From: Acinetobacter sp. CS-2
GTDB taxonomy: Bacteria; Pseudomonadota; Gammaproteobacteria; Pseudomonadales; Moraxellaceae
Assembly: GCF_016599715.1 (NCBI RefSeq)
Contig: NZ_CP067019.1
Span: 868,001 to 932,000, forward strand
DNA length: 64,000 nucleotides
Reading direction: 5' to 3'
This document shows, piece by piece, positions 47,271-56,765 of this stretch; positions within the stretch are counted from its first letter, which is position 1; the number at the start of each line of letters is the position of its first letter. Below the pieces are notes generated by a model. That model did not search any database. It was not told the DNA's origin and saw only the letters and a list, made by a program, of their open reading frames with translations. Position numbers and translations under genes: made by a program.

Positions 47271-49145
47271 ATCAATCTCGTAAATTTTCTGTTTCAGGTT
47301 GCGCATTTCGGCAATGCTGGTGAACTTTTTAGATTTGAGTTTTTGTTGCAAACATTGATATTGCAGTTTGATGGAAAAATCTTCTGCCAGTTTGTCGGCC
47401 TGCTCAGGTGAAGATGTGTAATCACTGATATTGGCGTGTAGCAAAATATTTTGCAGATCATGGTGATAAGGCGCACAGGCACCTAAGACATAATACTGTG
47501 ACAGCTCGGTATCATCAGGTAAATCATCAAAAATGATATTGAAGATATCAAGAATTTTAAACAGCAGTTGATCGTGTGAAATCAAGGCGCGTAGCGGTTC
47601 AAAATGAATATACAGATAGGGGTGATTCATTAAAATCGCAATGACATATTCTTCTGCATCAATCTTGGTGCTAAAGCTTAAGGATGCATCATTGTTGACC
47701 TGAGGTTGCCATTTGCGGTTAAAGCCCAGTTTTTCTCTAAAGAACTGCTGCAATAAATAACGGTACGACCCCTGTTTTGGCAACAGTTCGGTCAGTTGAC
47801 GTAATTCGCCCATGACCTGGCTTTTGCCTTCCGGCTTGGTCACATCATGATTCTGGGTTAAAAGAGCAAAGACAAAATCGGAGAGTAACGGCGCTTGCTG
47901 TAACAGGCGGTGAAAGTTTTCAATACCTTCACGGCGAATCAGTGAATCCGGGTCGTGATCATTGGGTAACACAAAAAACTTGAGTTCACGGCCATCATTG
48001 AGTAGCGGCAGGGCAATTTCGAGTGTACGGCGGGCGGCTTTTTGTCCGGCAGCATCACCATCGAAAGCAATGGTAATACGGTTGTTTTGTTTGAATAAAA
48101 TATTCAGGTGTTCGGTATTACTCGCTGTTCCCAAGGTCGCCACAGCCCCAGAAATGCCATATTGCTGCAAGGCAATGACATCCATATAACCTTCAACCAT
48201 TAGCCAGTCTTGGGCTTTCTGTTTGCGGCCTTCATATAAACCATACAGCAACTGGTTTTTATGAAACACTTCCGAGTCCGGCGAGTTGATGTACTTGGGT
48301 TTGATTTCGTCATTCAAGGCACGACCACCAAAACCGACCACGCGACCTTTAGCATCCCGGATCGGGAAAATCACCCGGTCACGCAGCAGGTCAAAATCGC
48401 GTCCATTGTCACTGGTACGGATCAGCCCCAGTAATTTTAAGCCTTCAATATCCTGTGGAAAAGCTTTTTCCAGATGTTGCCAGTCTTCTGGCGCATAGCC
48501 TAAACGCCAATAGTCAATGGTCTCTGCACTTAAGCCACGTTGCTTGAAATATTGCTGGGCACTGGTACTTTGCGGTAACTGGCGTTGGTAATACTGGGCA
48601 ATGTTTTCCAGTAGATCAAACAGGTTGCCGTCTTGTACTGTTTCTTCCATTGGCATCTGTTCAAAAGATGCAAATGGATCATCATGGTATTCGGTTTCTT
48701 GCGCCTGAAATTCTGCAAAAGGATCAAAATGTGCTACAGACGCTGCATTCGGTGTTTGATCGATGGTGTTTTTCGGTTGTTCTTGCAGCTGTGTTGCTGC
48801 AGCAGGTTTTATGGATTCACGTTTATATTTGATTTTATTGCTGTCGTTATTGTCTTTCGGCAGTTCAATCCCTGTACGGCTCGATAGATCCTTCATCACA
48901 TCAATAAAGTTACGACCGTCAATATCCATTAAAAAGCGGATGGCATTACCGTTGGCCTGACAGCCAAAACAATGGAAATATTGCTTGTCGCGATAGACAT
49001 GGAAAGATGGCGATTTTTCCTGATGAAAAGGGCAGCAACCTGAATAGGTGCGACCAGTTTTCTTGAGTTTCACGCGCTGACCAATCAGATCGACAATATC
49101 GGTGCGATCCAGGATTTGATCAATCGTGTGTTGAGGAATAGCCAT
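47238..49145 (-). CDS. dnaG: DNA primase
   Basis: This enzyme makes RNA primers for replication. It has 635 residues. The N-terminal zinc finger CHC2 shows Cys38, His41, Cys59 and Cys62. A low-complexity linker lies at about 100-170. The RNA polymerase core has LLRDRVIFPIRDAKGRVVGF, and the TOPRIM part has LMVEGYMDVIALQQYG and TIAFDGDAAGQKAARRTLEI. The C-terminal part binds DnaB helicase. Unlike the rpsU-dnaG-rpoD macromolecular synthesis operon of enterics, dnaG stands alone here. Confidence 0.97.
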   Translation of the reverse strand: MAIPQHTIDQILDRTDIVDLIGQRVKLKKTGRTYSGCCPFHQEKSPSFHVYRDKQYFHCFGCQANGNAIRFLMDIDGRNFIDVMKDLSSRTGIELPKDNNDSNKIKYKRESIKPAAATQLQEQPKNTIDQTPNAASVAHFDPFAEFQAQETEYHDDPFASFEQMPMEETVQDGNLFDLLENIAQYYQRQLPQSTSAQQYFKQRGLSAETIDYWRLGYAPEDWQHLEKAFPQDIEGLKLLGLIRTSDNGRDFDLLRDRVIFPIRDAKGRVVGFGGRALNDEIKPKYINSPDSEVFHKNQLLYGLYEGRKQKAQDWLMVEGYMDVIALQQYGISGAVATLGTASNTEHLNILFKQNNRITIAFDGDAAGQKAARRTLEIALPLLNDGRELKFFVLPNDHDPDSLIRREGIENFHRLLQQAPLLSDFVFALLTQNHDVTKPEGKSQVMGELRQLTELLPKQGSYRYLLQQFFREKLGFNRKWQPQVNNDASLSFSTKIDAEEYVIAILMNHPYLYIHFEPLRALISHDQLLFKILDIFNIIFDDLPDDTELSQYYVLGACAPYHHDLQNILLHANISDYTSSPEQADKLAEDFSIKLQYQCLQQKLKSKKFTSIAEMRNLKQKIYEIDKKRSLTLLED

Positions 49146-49289
49146 AGGTATGCAATCGGGTGATAATTTATCTAAATGGCTGACAAATAAGCTGTCAGAA
49201 TTTCCGCATATTAAAATTGCGGCATCGGTTAAAAGTTAATTTGTATACCTTTTGCGCAAAATGATCAATATGATGCATTGAAATGACAA

Positions 49290-49315
49290 AAGGGCAAGTA
49301 TGATAACTTGCCCTT
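49290..49315 (-). terminator. intrinsic terminator of bamD
   Basis: AAGGGCAAGT (49290-49299) pairs perfectly with ACTTGCCCTT (49306-49315), with a T-rich tail on the minus strand. Confidence 0.88.
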
Positions 49316-49342
49316 CATAAAAATGCGACCGATAAGCCAAGC

Positions 49343-50374
49343 TTATTCTGATGCTGGCGCCTCGGTTGGTGTTTCTTGTTGAGGCTGTTGCTCTGGTGCG
49401 GCAGGAATGCTGCTTTCAGTTTTAGGACGGTCTAGCAAGCCAAAACTGATGCGATTAGTGAAACTGCGTTTTTCACTCTGCGCTGCATTTTGCTGTTGCT
49501 CTGCTTCGGTCGAGCTTTGCGCTTCGCGACCAAAAATACCTAAAGTGGCGCGGTTAAACCAGCTGCCTTCACCATGTGCAGCACGCATATTCACGCTACC
49601 ATCAGCTTTGACCAGATGCGGATAATTCAGCTTTAACACTTCAATGTACTGCTGTGAAGTCTGCTGATCGCCCAATTTGTCATACCCGTAAGCCATGGTG
49701 GCTAAAGCTTCAGGAACTTGCGGGGTTTGTGGATAATGTTCGACTACCCATTGTGAACGTTCAACAGCAGCAAGCCATGCTTTACGCTTAATATTAAAGC
49801 GCGCCGCGTTCATTTCACTTTCAGCCAGCTCCGTGCCAATGAACTTCATACGCTGTGCCGCATCGACAGCATAAGTACTTGATGGGAAACGGCGGATGAA
49901 ATCGACAAAATTCTGATAAGCCACTTTTAAATAGCTGACATCACGGTGTGACTGTTTTAATGAGGTATAACGTAATAGGCCATCATAGTTTTGTTCCATG
50001 TTCGCGACACCACGAACATAGTAGGCATAGTCCACATTGGGATGTTGCGGGTTTAAACGGATAAAACGCTCAGCCAGGGCAACTGCGCCTTCATAATCTT
50101 TTTGTTGAAATTTAACATATAACAATTCCAGCTGTGCCTGTTGGGCATAGTCACCTGTTGGATAATAGGTATCGATTGCTTCAAGATGTTTGGCCGCATC
50201 GGTATATTGACCACGTTCAAGGGCTTTTTCAGCTTTTTGAATATAAACTTGTTCGCTAGATTGTGGTCCTGTGTCTACCACTTCTTTCTTTGGATTACTG
50301 CTACAGCCCACTATTGCCGACGCAACGCCTAAAGATAAAGCAAGCATTGTCATTTTATAACGTGGTAACGACAT
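49343..50374 (-). CDS. bamD: outer membrane protein assembly factor BamD
   Basis: This is an essential lipoprotein of the BAM complex that folds outer membrane beta-barrels with BamA. It has 343 residues, with the lipobox AIVGC and Cys24. TPR units run from about 43 to 240 (AEKALERGQYTDAAKHLEAI, FIRLNPQHPNVDYAYYVRG, AQRMKFIGTELAESEMNAA). It is about 100 residues longer than E. coli BamD, owing to a low-complexity C-terminal extension rich in Q, E, A and P. It is divergent from rluD, the usual neighbour. Confidence 0.95.
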   Translation of the reverse strand: MSLPRYKMTMLALSLGVASAIVGCSSNPKKEVVDTGPQSSEQVYIQKAEKALERGQYTDAAKHLEAIDTYYPTGDYAQQAQLELLYVKFQQKDYEGAVALAERFIRLNPQHPNVDYAYYVRGVANMEQNYDGLLRYTSLKQSHRDVSYLKVAYQNFVDFIRRFPSSTYAVDAAQRMKFIGTELAESEMNAARFNIKRKAWLAAVERSQWVVEHYPQTPQVPEALATMAYGYDKLGDQQTSQQYIEVLKLNYPHLVKADGSVNMRAAHGEGSWFNRATLGIFGREAQSSTEAEQQQNAAQSEKRSFTNRISFGLLDRPKTESSIPAAPEQQPQQETPTEAPASE

Positions 50375-50445
50375 AAAAATTCCTCTGTTAATACGGGCAA
50401 TGAGCTACAATTGCACTATTAAACCACTTTTGTCTGAATGAGCAA

Positions 50446-51498
50446 ATGAGTCAAGCACAATCTTCTAATTCTAATGTCCCTGAAACTGATTTCAATTTAC
50501 TTGAAGATTCTGAGGATGCAGATAACCATACTTCAGACTCAACTGCAACACGTTTATCGTTGCAATTTCAATTGGATGAAAGTTATTTAGGGCAACGTAT
50601 CGATCAGGTTGCAGCGTTAGTTTGGAGCGATTTTTCTCGTGAAAAATTGAAGCAGTGGCTGAAAGATGGCCATTTGTTGGTAAATGGTAACACTGTCAAA
50701 CCTAAGTATAAATGTGAAGGCAATGAGCTGCTCACGCTGGATGTCGAGCTGGAAGTTCAAACCAAAAGCCTGCCGGAAAATATTCCCCTCAATGTGGTGT
50801 ATGAAGATGACGATATTATTGTCATTAACAAACCGGTTGGTATGGTGGTTCATCCGGGTGCGGGAAATACGAGCGGTACACTGGTGAACGCCTTGCTTTA
50901 TCATTATCCAAAATCTGCCGAACTGGCTCGTGCCGGTCTGGTACACCGTATTGATAAAGACACTAGCGGTTTGCTGGTGGTGGCGAAAAATCTTGAAGCC
51001 CAGTTTTCTTTAAGCAAGCAATTGGCGAAGAAATCGGTATATCGTCTCTATGATCTGGTGGTGTACGGTAACATTATTGCCGGTGGTACGATTGATGAGC
51101 CAATTAAGCGCCATCCGGTCGATCGAGTAAAAATGGCCGTGTTGCCGGGTGGTCGAGATGCAGTGACCCATTACAATGTGAAAGAACGCTTTCAGCATTT
51201 CACCCGTGTGCAGGCACGTCTGGAAACCGGCCGTACCCATCAGATTCGTGTGCATTTTAGTTATCTGGGCTTTGGTCTGGTTGGTGATTCGGTGTATATG
51301 AGCCGTGTCCGTGTACCGGCAGGTGCTTCAGAATTACTGGCCGATACTTTGCGCGGCTTTAAACGTCAGGCCTTGCATGCAACCAAACTTGGACTGATTC
51401 ATCCACGCAGTGGTGAAGAAATGATGTTTGAGGCACCATGGGCAGATGACTTTGCGCAGTTGATTGAGGTATTGCGCAGTGAAAATAAAGCCTACTAA
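50446..51498 (+). CDS. rluD: 23S rRNA pseudouridine(1911/1915/1917) synthase RluD
   Basis: This enzyme forms three pseudouridines in helix 69 of 23S rRNA. It has 350 residues. The acidic N-terminal tail (about 1-38) is longer than in E. coli. An S4 RNA-binding domain lies at about 45-105 and the catalytic motif is LVHRIDKDTSGLLVVAK with Asp170. RTHQIRVHFSYLG is conserved. The gene order bamD / rluD-pgeF supports RluD over RluC. Confidence 0.95.
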   Translation: MSQAQSSNSNVPETDFNLLEDSEDADNHTSDSTATRLSLQFQLDESYLGQRIDQVAALVWSDFSREKLKQWLKDGHLLVNGNTVKPKYKCEGNELLTLDVELEVQTKSLPENIPLNVVYEDDDIIVINKPVGMVVHPGAGNTSGTLVNALLYHYPKSAELARAGLVHRIDKDTSGLLVVAKNLEAQFSLSKQLAKKSVYRLYDLVVYGNIIAGGTIDEPIKRHPVDRVKMAVLPGGRDAVTHYNVKERFQHFTRVQARLETGRTHQIRVHFSYLGFGLVGDSVYMSRVRVPAGASELLADTLRGFKRQALHATKLGLIHPRSGEEMMFEAPWADDFAQLIEVLRSENKAY

Positions 51499-51546
51499 GT
51501 GGTTTTATGGCTGGTGAATCATAAGGAAAAGCACAAGGAAATAGAC

Positions 51547-52287
51547 ATGCAATTTGTTCAAGGGCTTCCGGAAGGTGTATGTGTTGGGCAGACGCGAGTG
51601 CATCATGAAAAAATTCAGCCTTCAGCTCAACCTGAACTGGCAGGATTTAACCTGGCCTTGCATGTGGGGGATGATGCAAAGCGTGTACAGCAGCATCGTA
51701 TGGCTTTACTGGCGGAGTTTACTGAATTCGGGGTCGATAAAGTGACCTGGATGACGCAAACCCATAGCACCATTTGTCATACCATCAATGAAGAAATCCC
51801 TTTTCAGGCCCTGGAAGGGGATGGAGTGGTGACCCAGCGTAAAGCACATGCCTTAATGATGATGACTGCGGATTGTTTGCCTGTGGTGCTCGGCAATGCA
51901 GATGGAACGGAGATAGCGAATTTGCATGCCGGCTGGCGAGGCTTGGCCCATGGTATTGTGGAAAATACCATTGCTGCCATGCAAACCCAGCCAACTTGGG
52001 CATGGTTGGGCGCTGCGATTAGTCAGCCCTGTTTTGAAATTGGAGCAGAAGTCAAACAGGCTTTCTGCTCTAAATACCCTGAACTGGAAGCTGCTTTTAA
52101 AGCGGGTGAAAAAGCAGATAAATTTTATGCTGACTTATATGCGATTGCACGATTTATCTTAAAGCAAAATGGGGTTGAAATTGTGCTGGGCGGTGACCAA
52201 TGTTCATATACACAAGCAGAAGAATATTTTTCCTATCGCCGTGAAGCCAAAACCGGTCGTATGGCAACATTCGTGTTTATGATTTGA
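51547..52287 (+). CDS. pgeF: peptidoglycan editing factor PgeF (laccase-domain, YfiH)
   Basis: This 246-residue protein belongs to the DUF152/laccase-like family. YfiH members act on cytoplasmic UDP-MurNAc with wrong amino acids, and some family members also have purine nucleoside phosphorylase activity. The metal site residues His73 (MTQTHST), Cys110 (TADCLPVVLG) and His127 (NLHAGWRG) are intact. The ATG at 51547 has AAGGA upstream; the longer frame from 51499 is not supported. It lies downstream of rluD as in E. coli. Confidence 0.94.
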   Translation: MQFVQGLPEGVCVGQTRVHHEKIQPSAQPELAGFNLALHVGDDAKRVQQHRMALLAEFTEFGVDKVTWMTQTHSTICHTINEEIPFQALEGDGVVTQRKAHALMMMTADCLPVVLGNADGTEIANLHAGWRGLAHGIVENTIAAMQTQPTWAWLGAAISQPCFEIGAEVKQAFCSKYPELEAAFKAGEKADKFYADLYAIARFILKQNGVEIVLGGDQCSYTQAEEYFSYRREAKTGRMATFVFMI

Positions 52288-52329
52288 AACTGTTAAACTT
52301 GTTGATTAAAACTTACTGCTTTTATTGAT

Positions 52330-52881
52330 ATGCCTTTATCCACGAAATCTCTTGCTATCGTTTATCACAGCCCCTATGGACATACTGCAAAGGTCGCTTC
52401 TTTCATTGCTCAAGGGGCCAAGCAAACCGGTATTCAGGTACATTGCATGAATATCGAGCATGTGGATTGGGATGTTTTGGATCAGGCTGATGCCATTATA
52501 TTCGGTTGTCCGACCTATATGGGCAGTATTACTTCAGCCTTGAAGCTATTTATGGAGCAGTCATCCAAACGCTGGCTGGCACGGACCTGGCAAGGCAAAA
52601 TTGCAGCAGGTTTTACCAATGGCGGTGGATTGAGTGGTGATAAACTGGCAGTATTGCAGCAGATCAATCTGTTTGCCATGCAGCACGGCATGCTGTGGGC
52701 AGGTTTGCCGCTGATGCCGACTGGGCGTGGTTCGCAGGACCTGAACCGGATGTCGGGCTTTTTGGGATTGATGACCCAATCGGATAATGCCCCGGTAGAG
52801 GTGACACCACCGCAAGGTGACCTGGATACGGCTATCTGGTTTGGTGAATATCTGGCATTGTTAGCAAACAGATTCAAGTAA
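52330..52881 (+). CDS. flavodoxin-like NAD(P)H:quinone oxidoreductase family protein
   Basis: This is a 183-residue FMN-binding protein. The phosphate loop resembles flavodoxin/WrbA (IVYHSPYGHTAKVASFIAQG). A second FMN contact region is IIFGCPTYMGSITSALKLFM, followed by AAGFTNGGGLSGDK. This suggests a quinone or metal reductase, but WrbA itself is longer and the match is to the superfamily. It may be cotranscribed with pgeF and ends at a shared terminator. Confidence 0.85.
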   Translation: MPLSTKSLAIVYHSPYGHTAKVASFIAQGAKQTGIQVHCMNIEHVDWDVLDQADAIIFGCPTYMGSITSALKLFMEQSSKRWLARTWQGKIAAGFTNGGGLSGDKLAVLQQINLFAMQHGMLWAGLPLMPTGRGSQDLNRMSGFLGLMTQSDNAPVEVTPPQGDLDTAIWFGEYLALLANRFK

Positions 52882-52903
52882 GTTCAGATTTTTTCAGAAA
52901 TTT

Positions 52904-52927
52904 AAAAACCTCCAGCTGGAGGTTTTT
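52904..52927. terminator. bidirectional intrinsic terminator
   Basis: The perfect palindrome AAAAACCTCC-AGCT-GGAGGTTTTT lies between the flavodoxin gene and convergent smpB. Confidence 0.93.
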
Positions 52928-52943
52928 TTTATTCAGGTGAAAA

Positions 52944-53420
52944 TTATTTGTGGAAAATCCGGGCCTTGTCACGCTGCCAGTCCCGGTCTTTTTCAGTCGC
53001 ACGTTTATCGTGTAACTGTTTCCCTTTCACCAGGGCAATTTCCAGTTTGGCTAATGGACCTTTCCAGTAGCAGGCCAAAGGTACGCAGGCATAACCTTTC
53101 TGATTCACTGCACCTAAAAGTTTTTCAATTTCGCGGCGTGAAAGCAGCAATTTGCGTGTGCGGGTTGCTTCAGGCACCACATGCGTTGAAGCAGATAACA
53201 GGGGCTGGATTTGTGCACCAAATAAAAACGCTTCATTGTTCTTGAACAGAATATAACTTTCGGTAATGGTCATCCGCCCGGCACGCAAGGACTTGACTTC
53301 CCAGCCTTGTAAAGACAACCCGGCTTCGAATTTATCTTCAATAAAATAATCATGGCGAGCACGCTTGTTCTGCGCAATAGTGCCACCAGTATTTTTTTTA
53401 ACTACGATTGATTTCGACAT
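52944..53420 (-). CDS. smpB: SsrA-binding protein SmpB
   Basis: This is the tmRNA partner in trans-translation that rescues stalled ribosomes. It has 158 residues from the ATG at 53420; an ATG at 53429 is too close to the SD. Conserved parts are [20 protein letters not shown] and [14 protein letters not shown], with the basic C-terminal tail [17 protein letters not shown]. tmRNA is not in the window. Confidence 0.97.
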   Translation of the reverse strand: MSKSIVVKKNTGGTIAQNKRARHDYFIEDKFEAGLSLQGWEVKSLRAGRMTITESYILFKNNEAFLFGAQIQPLLSASTHVVPEATRTRKLLLSRREIEKLLGAVNQKGYACVPLACYWKGPLAKLEIALVKGKQLHDKRATEKDRDWQRDKARIFHK

Positions 53421-53554
53421 AATACGCATATTCCAAGATTAGTTCTATTTTGCCTCAAACTCGCTCTGAGGTGAAGTTTTTTCAAAAGTAAGGAGATTGT
53501 TCACTAAAAAAAGAAGTTTTTGTTAAAATAGGGCTCTACTAAAAACTAGAGTAA

Positions 53555-54052
<498 letters not shown>

Positions 54053-54053
54053 C

Positions 54054-54317
54054 GTGTCTTTATATATTACCGATGAATGCATCAATTGTGATGTCTGTGA
54101 GCCGGTGTGCCCGAATGAGGCGATATTCATGGGTGAAATCATTTATGAAATTCACCCGGATTTATGTACCGAATGCGTTGGGCATTTTGATCAACCGCAG
54201 TGTCAATTGTTCTGTCCGGTCGACTGTATTCCGCATGATCCCCAGCATGTGGAATCACAAGATGACCTGATGGAAAAATATAAAAAGCTGATTGCACAAA
54301 AAAGCACCAGTAATTAG
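54054..54317 (+). CDS. YfhL-like 2[4Fe-4S] ferredoxin
   Basis: This 87-residue ferredoxin has two cysteine clusters: CINCDVCEPVC at residues 9-19 and CTECVGHFDQPQCQLFCPVDC, the extended second cluster with an insertion typical of the YfhL/Alvin type. It starts with GTG at 54054, one base after the coaD stop, and is translationally coupled. The coaD-fdx pair is common in gamma-proteobacteria, and the electron partner is unknown. Confidence 0.93.
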   Translation: MSLYITDECINCDVCEPVCPNEAIFMGEIIYEIHPDLCTECVGHFDQPQCQLFCPVDCIPHDPQHVESQDDLMEKYKKLIAQKSTSN

Positions 54318-54343
54318 TGCTGAAATTTGTTAGCATACGCCCC

Positions 54344-54726
<383 letters not shown>

Positions 54727-54756
54727 AATTTTTTTACAATTATTGCGTGATATTTC

Positions 54757-54785
54757 TTGACATGAAGTTCCCTGAAATAGATAAT
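54757..54785 (+). promoter_or_regulatory. sigma-70 promoter of the first tRNA-Met
   Basis: TTGACA (54757-54762), 17 bp, GATAAT (54780-54785), about 15 bp before the tRNA. Confidence 0.8.
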
Positions 54786-54799
54786 ACGCGCACAGTTTT

Positions 54800-54876
54800 G
54801 GCTATGTAGCTCAGTTGGTTAGAGCACCGCACTCATAATGCGGGGGTCACAGGTTCAAGTCCCGTCATAGCCACCA
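54800..54876 (+). tRNA. tRNA-Met (CAT), elongator, copy 1
   Basis: A 77-nt tRNA with encoded CCA. The acceptor stem is GGCTATG and CATAGCC, and the anticodon loop CTCATAA gives CAU. The sequence resembles E. coli elongator tRNA-Met rather than the initiator or tRNA-Ile2. Confidence 0.95.
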
Positions 54877-54883
54877 TTTTCAT

Positions 54884-54915
54884 AGACCACGTTTATAAAA
54901 GCGTGGTCTTTTTTT
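54884..54915 (+). terminator. terminator of tRNA-Met copy 1
   Basis: AGACCACG (54884-54891) pairs with CGTGGTCT (54902-54909), then T residues. Confidence 0.88.
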
Positions 54916-54968
54916 ATGTCTAAAATTTATCTTAAAAAATCATTATTCACATTGAATGGCATTGAGTT

Positions 54969-55342
54969 TTACTTTAGGAAATTTTTGCTTATATTTTCCA
55001 GAATTTTTGGCTTTTTATCTTTTCCAAACACGATCTGTTGCAATTGATCGATTTTATTTTTAGTAAGATGAAACTGTGCATAGTGCAAAGCAATCTGGTT
55101 TTGCGTAGCAACTGCTAATTTCTGATCTTGCGTAATTTGCTCAATACGATAGAGCTTTTTCTGTGCTTGACTGCGTTGTGCCGGGGGTGCGCTTTTGCTA
55201 CATGGTCAAAAGCTGTTGATTGTTGATCCATCACCACATCCATACAGACTCCATTGTAATCGACGAATATGGGTGAAATTAACTGCCAGAGGAGCCACTC
55301 ATTAGGGGAATTAAGCTGATGGCGATGAATTTGAGATGCATT
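54969..55342 (-). pseudogene. frameshifted gene remnant between the two tRNA-Met genes
   Basis: On the minus strand an open stretch from 55342 reads NSPNEWLLWQLISPIFVD, then VCMDVVMDQQSTAFDHVAK. The frame is then lost and another frame continues SAPPAQRSQAQKKLYRIEQ and ends KPKILENISKNFLK at the stop 54969-54971. The shift lies at the T4 run 55193-55196 or the G5 run 55183-55187 (plus strand). There is no start codon in frame, since a stop precedes at 55343-55345. It looks like the C-terminal part of a decayed gene of unknown family. Confidence 0.65.
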
Positions 55343-55474
55343 TTATTTCAATATTTCAGTGCTTTAATTTTAAGGTTTAAGTAGGAAATAGCTGTAATAA
55401 ATCGCTGTTTTGTTTAAATATTAACTGAAAAAAAATAAAACGCTCAAACTCTGAACACTCGAAAAATAAAGGGC

Positions 55475-55503
55475 TTGACGCTAGTTGTTGAAATCTAGAT
55501 AAT
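55475..55503 (+). promoter_or_regulatory. sigma-70 promoter of the second tRNA-Met
   Basis: TTGACG (55475-55480), 17 bp, GATAAT (55498-55503). It has the same spacing and flanks as the promoter of copy 1. Confidence 0.8.
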
Positions 55504-55518
55504 GCGCACACAGTTTAT

Positions 55519-55595
55519 GGCTATGTAGCTCAGTTGGTTAGAGCACCGCACTCATAATGCGGGGGTCACAGGTTCAAGTCCCGTCATAGCCACCA
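55519..55595 (+). tRNA. tRNA-Met (CAT), elongator, copy 2
   Basis: Identical 77-nt sequence to the copy at 54800-54876, with its own promoter and terminator. Confidence 0.95.
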
Positions 55596-55602
55596 TTTTT
55601 AT

Positions 55603-55633
55603 AGACCATGCTCTCAGCATGGTCTCTTTTTTT
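55603..55633 (+). terminator. terminator of tRNA-Met copy 2
   Basis: AGACCATG (55603-55610) pairs with CATGGTCT (55618-55625), then a T run. It is related to the copy 1 terminator but has diverged with paired changes. Confidence 0.88.
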
Positions 55634-55724
55634 ATGGTTCAAAAAAGTCAGGTCGATTCTCAGAAGCAGAAAAAGGTCTGTTAACCATCCATTAATAAAA
55701 TGCCAATAGAGCCTGTATAAGAAA

Positions 55725-56765
55725 TTAAAACTTTTCTTGAAGATATTGCTCAATGAATTGATGAGTAGTTTCGCTGGCATAAAAAGGTGAAATCAGCGCC
55801 TGAATAATCCCGTCTAGCAATCCTTGTTGTTCTAGGGCTTGAAGAGAGTAGGGCATAAAACGGTGGGCTTCCTGATGTAAGTCTTCTTCATCTAGTCCGA
55901 CAGATTGTAACAGTTCCTGTAAGCTGTAGTTGGCGAAATAGTCATAAAAGCCAGCCACCACATCCAAAACCACCTGTTGCAGGTATTCTGTTTGTCTTAA
56001 CTGTCGCCAGGTTTCATAGACCAGAATAAAGAACTCTTCAAAGTCTATGGGCTGGAATTGGGAAAAAGTTTCCCGCAAGGTTCTTTGTTTAATATCTTCC
56101 CATAAATGCAGGCTGATGTCTGCCAGCTCTTCATTCGGCAGTAAAAACAGGTTTGCAAGTTGTTTGACCAGAGCGTGAGCAAGTTGCTGCTCCAGCTTGA
56201 GTTCAATAGTCTGTTGCTGGTCTTGAATAAAACTGAGTATCTTAGAACCCAAACCTTGTTGATGGGTATTGAGCTTGCGTAGATGATCCAGCCAAGGCGT
56301 ATTACTTTCAAGAATCTGGTTCGCTAACTGTAAACTGACATGTTCGACTTGCTGATTGTGCTGCAAATTATCATGGATGTAGTGACGCAACTGATCCAGT
56401 TCGAGAATCTTGTACATCCATAATTCAAAAGTTTCATCAGACAGCAGCGCGTTGATTTGAGTCTGGCTGTTCATTGCCAGCTGATGAATTCTTTGAGAAA
56501 CAACCCCGATGAACTCTAAAATTTCAGCACCTAGATTCAATTCAAAGGCATATTTTTGAACCACCTCTTGTAGCGATTCAAGTTGAATAATTTGTTTTAA
56601 AGCAATCTGATCTGAAGAAATATAAATATGATGAACAAATTTTTCGATATAAGGATTATGTTGTTCTACTAATAATTGTTTTTTTATAAAGCGGGTTTGC
56701 TCAAGCATAAGCGCTTGAGCAAACTGTTGGGCCTGGTCCTGCTTAGACACCTGGTGCCCATCCAT
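55725..56765 (-). CDS. conserved hypothetical protein overlapping nadE
   Basis: This 346-residue soluble protein appears almost fully helical and rich in Q and L, with no signal peptide or recognised motif. Segments such as LALEQQGLLDGI-like and YETWRQLRQTEYLQQVVLDV suggest a helical bundle. It starts inside the end of nadE with a 23-bp overlap in another frame, so it is probably translated by coupling and tied to nadE expression. I do not recognise the family. Confidence 0.75.
   Translation of the reverse strand: MDGHQVSKQDQAQQFAQALMLEQTRFIKKQLLVEQHNPYIEKFVHHIYISSDQIALKQIIQLESLQEVVQKYAFELNLGAEILEFIGVVSQRIHQLAMNSQTQINALLSDETFELWMYKILELDQLRHYIHDNLQHNQQVEHVSLQLANQILESNTPWLDHLRKLNTHQQGLGSKILSFIQDQQQTIELKLEQQLAHALVKQLANLFLLPNEELADISLHLWEDIKQRTLRETFSQFQPIDFEEFFILVYETWRQLRQTEYLQQVVLDVVAGFYDYFANYSLQELLQSVGLDEEDLHQEAHRFMPYSLQALEQQGLLDGIIQALISPFYASETTHQFIEQYLQEKF

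Noticed and set aside
54800..55595. Two tRNA-Met copies as att sites of an integrated element
   Set aside because: Integrase insertion usually duplicates only the 3' part of a tRNA. Here whole units with promoter and terminator are duplicated and no integrase is present.
55574..55780. 68-codon minus-strand frame next to tRNA-Met copy 2
   Set aside because: It overlaps the tRNA and its terminator and has no family match.
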